NCBI GenBank assembly: GCA_026387215.1
Contig: JAPLMC010000023.1
Coordinates: 1-5,033 of the forward strand
Source of the DNA: Candidatus Omnitrophota bacterium
GTDB taxonomy: Bacteria; Omnitrophota; Gorgyraeia; Gorgyraeales; Gorgyraeaceae
Direction of reading: 5' to 3'
Length of the DNA stretch: 5,033 nucleotides
In this document: positions 1 to 5,033 of the stretch, in pieces
How positions within the stretch are numbered: position 1 is the first letter of the stretch
Layout of the letters: each line of letters begins with the position of its first letter
The notes under the pieces: model-generated
Told to the model about the DNA's origin: nothing
Database searches by the model: none
The model's input: only the letters and a program-made list of their open reading frames with translations
Program-made: the position numbers and the translations under genes

Positions 1-736
1 CCTTTAAAACCGATTCTTGAAAACTCGCCGCTATATCTGCTTTCTGGTTTCCGGTTACTGGTTTCTGTTTATTGACATGATACAACACCGCGGTCTTTAT
101 TCCGCTGAAGCTAAAATTAAGGCTATTGTTCACAGCTCTGCATGTAAATCTTACTGCATCTATGTTTCCTTTTTTTGCAAGAGCGTCAATAACAGGTCCT
201 CCCGGATAACCAAGCCCTAGAATCTTAGCAACCTTGTCATATGCTTCGCCTACTGCGTCATCAACAGTATCTCCCAGTAATTTAAATTTGTCAAAATCTT
301 CTACCAGATACAGCCTTGTATGGCCTCCTGAAATTACAAGGCCTATAAAAGGGAACTTAGGGCTGTCCTTTACCATTATGGCAGAATATATATGGGCTTT
401 TAAGTGATCTACGGCAATAAGCGGCTTATTAAGGCAATAACTCATAGCTTTAGCGCATGAGATACCAGTTAAAAGCGCGCCCATAAGCCCAGGCCCGTCT
501 GTCACAGCCAAAGCGTCTATGTCTCTTATCCCAAGGCCTGCTTTATGCAAAGAACGAGTTATTACCTTGCCTATATTTTCTACGTGGTGCCTTGTTGCTA
601 TTTCAGGAACAACTCCGCCAAATTTCTTATGATGCTTAAGGCTGGATGAAATTACATTTGATAAAATATCTACGCCATTTTTTACAACACTAGCCGCTGT
701 CTCGTCACAGGAAGTCTCAATGCCTATAATTAACAT
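1..736 (-). CDS. tsaD: tRNA N6-adenosine threonylcarbamoyltransferase TsaD, 3' end cut by window edge
   Basis: Starts at ATG 736-734 and stays open to the left edge: 245 codons of a family usually about 335-340 residues long, so roughly the last 90-100 residues lie outside. TsaD (YgjD/Gcp/Kae1 family) transfers the threonylcarbamoyl group from threonylcarbamoyl-AMP to A37 of ANN-decoding tRNAs, in the cytoplasm with TsaB and TsaE. Visible signatures: N-terminal GIETSCDET (residues 5-13) of the ASKHA fold; GGVVPEIATRHH (40-51); GPGLMGALL (81-89); the metal-binding HxxxH as H111 and H115, the same numbering as in E. coli; SGGHT (136-140); LGYPGGP (175-181); FSFSGIKTA (208-216). The second metal ligand, the late Asp near residue 300, is beyond the edge. 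A GGGAAG ribosome site lies 7 nt upstream, inside the end of the protease gene, and the start is 4 nt after that gene's stop, so translational coupling is likely. Residues about 222-231 are encoded by a 7-bp tandem repeat (listed separately) without loss of frame. Confidence 0.97.
   Translation of the reverse strand, partial: MLIIGIETSCDETAASVVKNGVDILSNVISSSLKHHKKFGGVVPEIATRHHVENIGKVITRSLHKAGLGIRDIDALAVTDGPGLMGALLTGISCAKAMSYCLNKPLIAVDHLKAHIYSAIMVKDSPKFPFIGLVISGGHTRLYLVEDFDKFKLLGDTVDDAVGEAYDKVAKILGLGYPGGPVIDALAKKGNIDAVRFTCRAVNNSLNFSFSGIKTAVLYHVNKQKPVTGNQKADIAASFQESVLK
41..68. repeat. 7-bp tandem repeat array inside tsaD
   Basis: Four consecutive heptamers on the plus strand: TTTCTGG (41-47), TTTCCGG (48-54), TTACTGG (55-61), TTTCTGT (62-68), consensus TTWCYGG. 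A degenerate fifth unit TTATTGA (69-75) may follow. On the coding strand they give the QKPVTGNQK stretch of TsaD. Because 7 bp is not a multiple of 3, each unit is read in a different phase, so the protein shows no repeat; three units restore frame. The frame stays open on both sides: the conserved FSFSGIKT lies upstream, and ADIAASFQESVL, typical of TsaD, lies downstream. The repetition is directly visible; its origin is inference. Confidence 0.75.
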
Positions 737-740
737 GTAT

Positions 741-2039
741 TTACTTCCCGTTATATATAACTATTCCTTTAAGCACATCGATTGCTCTTAATAGCTGGTT
801 ATACACTTCTTTCTTCTTTTTTTCCTCTGCTTTCTCTTCAGGTGTTTTTTCTTTGCCATCTATTAATTTTTCAAGCAAGGCTGCCTCTTTGTCCACTTCT
901 TTATCTACTTCTTTGTCCTTAGGAGAACGTTCTTCATATTCAACTATAATATCAGGCATTATGCCTAGGCCATGTATAGAGCGTCCGTTTGGGGTAAAAT
1001 ATTTACTTGTAGTAAGTCTTATTCCAGAACCATCTGGCATAGGCACAACTGTCTGAACAGAGCCCTTGCCAAAACTTTTAGTTCCTAAAAGAATCGCTCT
1101 TTTGTAATCTTGCAATGCGCCTGCTACGATTTCAGATGCGGATGCGCTGCCACCATTTATAAGAATCACCATCGGATAATTCAGATGGTTATTCTTATTC
1201 TTTGATTTAAATTCTATATTCTGGGTTTCAACTCTTCCTTTTGTGCTAACGATTACTTTGCCTTCTTGAATAAACTTCCCTCCTACATCAACTGCTACAT
1301 CCAAAAGCCCGCCTGGATTGTTCCTGAGATCCAGTATAAGACCTTTCAGATTTTCCGCTTCTAATTTTTTTAGCGCATCAGACAGATCCTTGGGTGTATT
1401 TTCCTGAAATTCCGTAAGTCTGATATAACCGATGCCAGGTTCTAGTATTTCCGCTTTTTTAATACTCGCTATTTTAATTATAGCTCTTGTTATTGTAAAC
1501 TCCAGGAGTTTTTTATTAGACTCCCTAAGGACTATAATAGTTACATTTGTGCCTGGCTTGCCTCTTAGTTTTTTTACAGCGTCTATAAGTGTGAGGTCTT
1601 TTGTTGTAGAGCCGTCTATTTTTACAATCTTATCTCCAGCCTTAATTCCTGCTTTATACGCAGGAGTATCGTCAATAGGAGATATTATTGTAAGCAGATC
1701 GTCTTTTAAAGTAATCTCTATGCCTATACCGCCAAACTCTCCCTCTGTTTCCACCTTCATCTCACTATAAGTATCAGGGTCCATAAACTGGCTGTAAGGA
1801 TCCAAAGATGATAGCATGCCTTTTAATGCGCCATATATAAGATCTTTTGATGTTTTCTCTTCAACGTAATCTGCTCGAATTACGCTTATAGCGTCTGAGA
1901 AAAGCTCCAATTCTTTGTAGAGATCATCTGTTTTTTGTTTTTGCTGTTCTTGTTGTTTTTCTGCAAAACTCATATTGTGTGCTGTAATACCTACCGCAAA
2001 GCTCGCTATAACCAGCAATAAAACTATCCTTTTCTTCAT
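741..2039 (-). CDS. ctpA: Exported S41-family carboxy-terminal processing protease with PDZ domain
   Basis: 432 residues, the usual size for CtpA/CtpB-type proteases, which cut envelope proteins from their C-terminal end outside the cytoplasmic membrane. Domains in order: a Sec signal peptide (KKR, then a hydrophobic stretch to about residue 19, plausible cleavage after SFA at 26); a Gln/Lys-rich linker (28-38); a cap segment with YGALKGMLSSLDPYSQF (69-85); a PDZ domain at about 97-175 with the GIGI loop (104-107) and AGDKIVKIDG (134-143); then the S41 core with LDLRNNPGGLL (236-246). The dyad is intact: nucleophile S300 in GGSASASEI and base K325 in SFGKGSVQ, with Q329 four residues later, the same 25-residue Ser-Lys spacing as B. 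subtilis CtpB. The tail is a charged, KEVD-repeated linker followed by YNQLLRAIDVLKG, a common S41 ending. The ATG overlaps the gatB stop (ATGA) and has a strong AAAGGAG site. The S41 assignment is certain; the exact subfamily name and substrate are not. Confidence 0.95.
   Translation of the reverse strand: MKKRIVLLLVIASFAVGITAHNMSFAEKQQEQQKQKTDDLYKELELFSDAISVIRADYVEEKTSKDLIYGALKGMLSSLDPYSQFMDPDTYSEMKVETEGEFGGIGIEITLKDDLLTIISPIDDTPAYKAGIKAGDKIVKIDGSTTKDLTLIDAVKKLRGKPGTNVTIIVLRESNKKLLEFTITRAIIKIASIKKAEILEPGIGYIRLTEFQENTPKDLSDALKKLEAENLKGLILDLRNNPGGLLDVAVDVGGKFIQEGKVIVSTKGRVETQNIEFKSKNKNNHLNYPMVILINGGSASASEIVAGALQDYKRAILLGTKSFGKGSVQTVVPMPDGSGIRLTTSKYFTPNGRSIHGLGIMPDIIVEYEERSPKDKEVDKEVDKEAALLEKLIDGKEKTPEEKAEEKKKKEVYNQLLRAIDVLKGIVIYNGK
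744..749 (-). promoter_or_regulatory. Ribosome binding site of tsaD
   Basis: GGGAAG on the minus strand, 7 nt before ATG 736-734. It lies in the last codons of the protease gene, directly before its TAA. It supports this ATG as the tsaD start, which also matches the MxxxGIETSCDET beginning expected for the family. Confidence 0.6.
887..910. repeat. 12-bp tandem repeat encoding KEVD units in the protease tail
   Basis: Two adjacent 12-bp units, CTTTGTCCACTT and CTTTATCTACTT on the plus strand, match at 10 of 12 positions, and a degraded third begins at 911. On the coding strand they give KEVD-KEVD-KEA (residues about 376-386) in the charged linker between the S41 core and the C-terminal helix. 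Both differences between the units are silent. This looks like slippage-type expansion in a low-complexity linker and probably has no specific function. Confidence 0.6.
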
Positions 2040-3481
2040 TTTGCTCCTTTCAATTTTTCCCTGAGTATCTCGCTTACTTTGTTGGGATTAGCCCTTCCTT
2101 TTGTTTTCTGCATTACTTTCCCTACAAGAAACATTATAGCGTTATCTTTGCCTTTCTTAAAATCCTCCACTGATTTTGGGTTTTCAGCAGTAACGCTGCC
2201 TATAGCAACTTCCAGTAAACCAATATCTGAAATCTGCTCAAGACCTTTTTCTTTTACTAATTTTTCCGGATCTTTACCTGTTTGTATTACATCCATTAAA
2301 AGAGTTTTTGCGATTTTTCCGGTAATAATACCGCTGTCTATCATCTTAAGCATACTTGAGAGATGTTCTGGTTTCAAGTTTAAATCTTTTATTGATACGT
2401 TGTTGTCTTTTATATACGCAGAGATGTCCCCCATTATCCAGTTAGTAATCGTTTTTGGGTTCCCATATAAAACTGCGCATCTTTCAAAATAATTCGCGGT
2501 ATTTTTATCTGAGGCCATTATTGCTGCGTCATAGTTTGAAAGCAGATAGTCTTTTATAAATCTATTTTTTTTAGGCTCAGGGAGTTCTGGTATGTTTTTC
2601 TCTATGTCATTCAAAAGGCTTTCTTCGAAATCAAATGGCACTAGATCCGGCTCTGGAAAATACCTGTAATCGTGAGCCTCTTCTTTTGACCTCATTGGTT
2701 CTGTAATGCCTTTTTCTGTATTATAAAGCATAGTCTCCTGAATAATCCTTTGACCAATAATTCTTTGGCCCTTTTTCAATAAATCCGCCTGGCGTTTTGC
2801 TTCATATTCAAGCGCTAGTCTTACGCCTTTAAATGAATTCATATTTTTTATTTCTGTTTTTGTTCCCAGCTCTTTGTCGCCCTTGTTTCTGAGGGATATA
2901 TTGGCGTCGCATCTGAGGCTGCCTTCTTCCATATTGCAGTCGGAAACATCCAGATATTCTAAAATTGATTTTAAGGCAGTGAGATACAGGTAAGCCTCTT
3001 CCGGGGAATTCATATCAGGCTCGCTTACTATTTCCAATAACGGGATCCCGCACCTGTTGAAATCTATAAGGCTTGAGTCTTTTTGGTGGAAAAGTTTTCC
3101 AGTGTCTTCTTCAAGGTGCACTCTTCTTATTCTTATATTTTTTTCCGTTTCTCCGGTAATGATAGCAAGTTTGCCATGATGGGCCAGCGGATGATCAAAC
3201 TGAGAAATCTGGTAATCTTTGGGTAAATCAGGGTAAAAATAATTTTTTCTATCAAATTTTATTTTTTTTGCAATCTGGCAATTTAAAGCAATCGCAACTT
3301 TCGCTCCAAGTTCCAGTGCTCTCCTATTTAAAACAGGCAAGTTGCCAGGAAAACCAAGGCATACGGGACAGGTCTGAGTATTAGGCGCAGAGCCAAAATC
3401 CGTGCTGCATCCGCAAAATACTTTGCTCTTGGTATTGAGCTGCAAATGAACCTCTAATCCGATAACAATTTCGTATGGCAT
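2036..3481 (-). CDS. gatB: Asp-tRNA(Asn)/Glu-tRNA(Gln) amidotransferase subunit B
   Basis: GatB activates the side-chain carboxylate of Glu-tRNAGln or Asp-tRNAAsn with ATP and amidates it with ammonia delivered from GatA. Numbering from ATG 3481: YEIVIGLEVH (3-12) with E10 and H12; a CxC-x12-CxxC cysteine set at C23, C25, C38, C41, typical of zinc-containing GatBs (S. aureus GatB, as I recall it, lacks these cysteines); FDRKNYFYPD (76-85); HLEED with E124 and E125; EEGSLRCDANISLR (185-198); DYRYFPEPD (271-279). The C-terminal helical/YqeY-like tail ends in KTKGRANPNKVSEILREKL. E10/H12/E124/E125 fall at the same numbers as the metal site of S. aureus GatB, from memory. An in-frame upstream ATG at 3526 would add 15 residues, but that stretch overlaps the conserved gatA 3' end and precedes the family's usual start, so 3481 is preferred, 1 nt after the gatA stop. 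Neither start has a good Shine-Dalgarno, so coupling to gatA is inferred. Length 481 is normal. A 5-residue duplication is noted separately. Confidence 0.97.
   Translation of the reverse strand: MPYEIVIGLEVHLQLNTKSKVFCGCSTDFGSAPNTQTCPVCLGFPGNLPVLNRRALELGAKVAIALNCQIAKKIKFDRKNYFYPDLPKDYQISQFDHPLAHHGKLAIITGETEKNIRIRRVHLEEDTGKLFHQKDSSLIDFNRCGIPLLEIVSEPDMNSPEEAYLYLTALKSILEYLDVSDCNMEEGSLRCDANISLRNKGDKELGTKTEIKNMNSFKGVRLALEYEAKRQADLLKKGQRIIGQRIIQETMLYNTEKGITEPMRSKEEAHDYRYFPEPDLVPFDFEESLLNDIEKNIPELPEPKKNRFIKDYLLSNYDAAIMASDKNTANYFERCAVLYGNPKTITNWIMGDISAYIKDNNVSIKDLNLKPEHLSSMLKMIDSGIITGKIAKTLLMDVIQTGKDPEKLVKEKGLEQISDIGLLEVAIGSVTAENPKSVEDFKKGKDNAIMFLVGKVMQKTKGRANPNKVSEILREKLKGAK
2044..2050 (-). promoter_or_regulatory. 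Ribosome binding site of the S41 protease gene, inside the gatB 3' end
   Basis: AAAGGAG on the minus strand, 4 nt before ATG 2039-2037. It is the best Shine-Dalgarno match in the window and is built from the codons for the Lys-Gly near the GatB C-terminus. It confirms the ATGA-overlap start of the protease, which is also immediately followed by a signal peptide. Confidence 0.75.
2741..2770. repeat. 15-bp in-frame tandem duplication in gatB
   Basis: Two adjacent 15-bp units on the plus strand, AATAATCCTTTGACC (2741-2755) and AATAATTCTTTGGCC (2756-2770), differ at two positions. On the coding strand both encode GQRII, giving GQRIIGQRII at GatB residues 238-247; both differences are synonymous third-position changes. 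Relatives normally have one such unit between the LLxxG segment and QET, so this is a 5-residue insertion judged against remembered family members. Confidence 0.85.
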
Positions 3482-3482
3482 A

Positions 3483-4934
3483 TTATAAAGTTGGCTTTCT
3501 TTTGTGCCAATCTGTGTTTTGTTCATAATTATACGCTACTTTTAGAATCGTCTCTTCGTCAAAAGGCTTTCCGAGTATTTGAAATCCTACGGGTAGATTA
3601 TTTTTTGTAAATCCGCATGGTATGGATATCCCGGGGATACCTGCCAAGTTTGCGGAGATTGTAAATATGTCCGAAAGATACATAGTAAGAGGGTCGTTTG
3701 TTTTCTCCCCTATCTTAAACGCAGCAGTAGGAGAAGTAGGTGTAACTATTGCGTCAAATTTCTTGAACGCCTCATTGAAATCTCTTCTTATCAGCGTTCT
3801 AACTTTCAATGCTTTTAAATAATATGCATCATAATATCCGCTGGAAAGAGCGAATGTCCCCAAAATAATCCTGCGCTTTGCCTCGTCCCCGAACCCTTCT
3901 TTGCGCGTCTTCTTGTACATATCTATGATTGATTTTATATTTTCTGTCCTAAGGCCATATTGAACTCCGTCAAACCTTGCAAGGTTTGAGCTAGCTTCAG
4001 CTGTTGCAACTAAATAATAGACACTTACCGCGTATTCTGTATGCGGTAAACTCATATCTTCGCAAACTACACCTAATTCCTCTAATTTTTCTATAGCTAC
4101 CTTGATAGAGCTTTTAACTTCTGCATCCATACCTTCGATGAAGTATTCCTTTGGTATGCCTATCTTTAAGCCTTTAATGCTTTTCTTTATGCATGATACA
4201 TAATCTGGGACAGGAACATCAGCAGAAGTTGAATCCATTTCATCGTAGCCTGATATGGCTTTTAATAAAATTGCCGCATCTTCTACATCTTTTGTAATCG
4301 GCCCTATCTGGTCCAAAGAAGATGCAAACGCTATAAGGCCGTATCTGGAAACTCTTCCATATGTAGGCTTCAAGCCAACTACGCCGCAAAGACTGGCTGG
4401 CTGCCTTATTGAACCGCCTGTATCTGAACCAAGCGCAAAAATAGCTTCATCCCCTGCCACAGCTGCTGCAGAACCGCCTGATGAACCTCCTGGAATTCTT
4501 TCCAAATCCCATGGATTCCTGGTTGGGCCATAACACGAAGTCTCAGTGGATGAGCCAAATGCAAATTCGTCCATGTTGGTTTTGCCCATTAATACTGCGC
4601 CTATATCTATGAGTTTTTCTATTACAGTGGCATTATAAGGGGGTTTGAAACCTTTAAGAATTTTTGAGGAACAAGTGGTGAGCTCATCTTTAACAGAGAT
4701 ATTATCTTTTATAAAAATAGGAATGCCCCAAAGCTCGCCTTTATTAACGCCTTCTTTAAGATTTTTGCATCTCTCTAAAGCCTTTTCTTTATCAAAGTGC
4801 GCCAGAGCGTTTATGCTTTTTTCTGTCTTTTCTATCTTATTAATAATACTATTGCATATATCTATAGGCGAGATATCTTTTTTATTAAGAAGTTCTATAA
4901 GAGTATGCGCGGTAAGGGTATTTAATTCCATCAT
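3483..4934 (-). CDS. gatA: Asp-tRNA(Asn)/Glu-tRNA(Gln) amidotransferase subunit A (glutaminase/amidase)
   Basis: Amidase-signature enzyme that hydrolyses glutamine (or asparagine) and channels ammonia to GatB. 483 residues, against about 485 for typical GatA. Numbering from the first Met, the catalytic triad is complete: K76 in GIPIFIKDN, cis-Ser S151 in PGGSSGGS (148-155) and nucleophile S175 in GSDTGGSIRQPA (169-180). All are shifted by exactly 3 from S. aureus K79/S154/S178. Further signatures are GKTNMDEFAFGSS (117-129), GVVGLKPTYGRVSRYGL (184-200), SSLDQIGP (205-212) and the conserved ending EQNTDWHKRKP (471-481). The start is ambiguous by one codon: ATGATG. The first ATG overlaps the gatC stop as ATGA; the second shares one base with it (TGATG) and sits 4 nt from TGAGG (4940-4936), a better ribosome-site spacing, giving MELNTLTAH. 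The stop TAA is 1 nt before the preferred gatB start. Confidence 0.98.
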   Translation of the reverse strand: MMELNTLTAHTLIELLNKKDISPIDICNSIINKIEKTEKSINALAHFDKEKALERCKNLKEGVNKGELWGIPIFIKDNISVKDELTTCSSKILKGFKPPYNATVIEKLIDIGAVLMGKTNMDEFAFGSSTETSCYGPTRNPWDLERIPGGSSGGSAAAVAGDEAIFALGSDTGGSIRQPASLCGVVGLKPTYGRVSRYGLIAFASSLDQIGPITKDVEDAAILLKAISGYDEMDSTSADVPVPDYVSCIKKSIKGLKIGIPKEYFIEGMDAEVKSSIKVAIEKLEELGVVCEDMSLPHTEYAVSVYYLVATAEASSNLARFDGVQYGLRTENIKSIIDMYKKTRKEGFGDEAKRRIILGTFALSSGYYDAYYLKALKVRTLIRRDFNEAFKKFDAIVTPTSPTAAFKIGEKTNDPLTMYLSDIFTISANLAGIPGISIPCGFTKNNLPVGFQILGKPFDEETILKVAYNYEQNTDWHKRKPTL

Positions 4935-5033
4935 GCCTCAGTGTCTATAATCTTTGGAACTTTAAATAAATTATTTTCTTTGCTTGGGGCATTTTTTATT
5001 ACTTCAGACGCTGGCAATGATTTTTTTACAATA
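4931..5033 (-). CDS. gatC: Asp-tRNA(Asn)/Glu-tRNA(Gln) amidotransferase subunit C, 5' part outside window
   Basis: The last 33 codons and TGA stop of a reading frame that enters from the right edge; it is too short for standard ORF listing. The peptide includes SLPASEVIKNAPSKENN followed by LFKVPKIIDTEA. This matches the GatC C-terminal pattern of an Arg/Ser-x-x-A(x)NAP-x-x-x-x-x-F-x-VPK-(I/V)(I/L) tail, which in GatCAB structures wraps the GatA-GatB interface. GatC is usually about 95 residues, so about 60 are missing. Its position directly upstream of gatA with a 4-nt ATGA overlap is the classical gatCAB order and strongly supports the call despite the short length. Confidence 0.93.
   Translation of the reverse strand, partial: IVKKSLPASEVIKNAPSKENNLFKVPKIIDTEA

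Noticed and set aside
170..176. A AAA AAA heptamer in phase within tsaD (also 5021-5027 in gatC and 3262-3269 in gatB), a possible -1 frameshift signal
   Set aside because: The zero frame stays open and conserved past every site, no stimulating structure is evident, and such Lys-Lys runs are expected in an AT-rich genome.
17..220. Plus-strand 67-residue ORF at the left edge
   Set aside because: It is antisense to the conserved TsaD frame, and its aromatic-rich N-terminus is only the reverse reading of the heptamer array.
737..740. Possible promoter or terminator between the protease gene and tsaD, or at any other junction
   Set aside because: Junctions are 4 nt or less; no hairpin followed by a T-run on the coding strand and no convincing -35/-10 pair is seen.
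853..1770. Plus-strand ORFs opposite the protease gene
   Set aside because: They are antisense to a well-conserved S41 protein, have no ribosome site that stands out and resemble no family; they are typical shadows of the real frame.
2079..2492. 137-residue plus-strand ORF opposite gatB
   Set aside because: The hydrophobic composition comes from reading Lys/Glu-rich codons of gatB in reverse (Phe, Leu, Ser); there is no independent support.
3482..3526. 15-residue N-terminal extension of GatB from ATG 3526
   Set aside because: The stretch codes for the conserved GatA C-terminus in another frame, and starting at 3481 makes residue numbers of the GatB metal-site residues agree with S. aureus GatB.
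3622..4950. Plus-strand ORFs opposite gatA (66, 92 and 101 residues)
   Set aside because: Antisense shadows of the strongly conserved amidase signature region.
1..5033. A previously undescribed biological system
   Set aside because: All five genes belong to well-known families with intact visible motifs, and no unassigned space remains to hide another component.

Overview
The window is an ordinary, very compact bacterial housekeeping operon. It is read entirely on the minus strand (right to left): gatC (3' end only), gatA, gatB, an S41-family carboxy-terminal processing protease (ctpA-like), and tsaD (cut by the left edge). There is no intergenic stretch of any size. gatC/gatA overlap by 4 nt (ATGA), gatA/gatB are 1 nt apart, gatB/ctpA overlap by 4 nt (ATGA), and ctpA/tsaD are 4 nt apart. 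No promoter, terminator, RNA gene, insertion sequence or CRISPR array is visible, so both ends of the transcription unit lie outside the window.

Region by region: bases 4931-5033 hold the last 33 codons of GatC; 3483-4934 GatA, a glutaminyl-tRNA amidotransferase amidase with a complete Lys/cis-Ser/Ser triad; 2036-3481 GatB, the kinase/transamidase subunit of the four-cysteine (zinc-site) type; 741-2039 an exported PDZ-S41 protease with an intact Ser/Lys dyad; 1-736 the first 245 codons of TsaD, the t6A-forming enzyme. GatCAB converts Glu-tRNAGln and/or Asp-tRNAAsn to the amidated form, and TsaD modifies A37 of ANN-decoding tRNAs. Three or four of the genes therefore concern tRNA maturation and translation fidelity, while the protease works in the cell envelope and is the functional outlier.

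The organism is a bacterium with AT-rich codon usage that uses the indirect amidation route, so it probably lacks GlnRS and/or AsnRS. An exported S41 protease with a PDZ domain is compatible with many phyla. The gene order and the presence of TTTCTGG-like heptamer repeats remind me of uncultured Omnitrophota-type genomes, but this is a low-confidence guess from memory.

No novel multi-gene system is seen. The real oddities are small. A run of four 7-bp tandem units is embedded in frame in a variable loop of tsaD. A 15-bp in-frame tandem duplication in gatB has two synonymous differences between the copies. A short acidic/basic tetrapeptide repeat sits in the protease tail.
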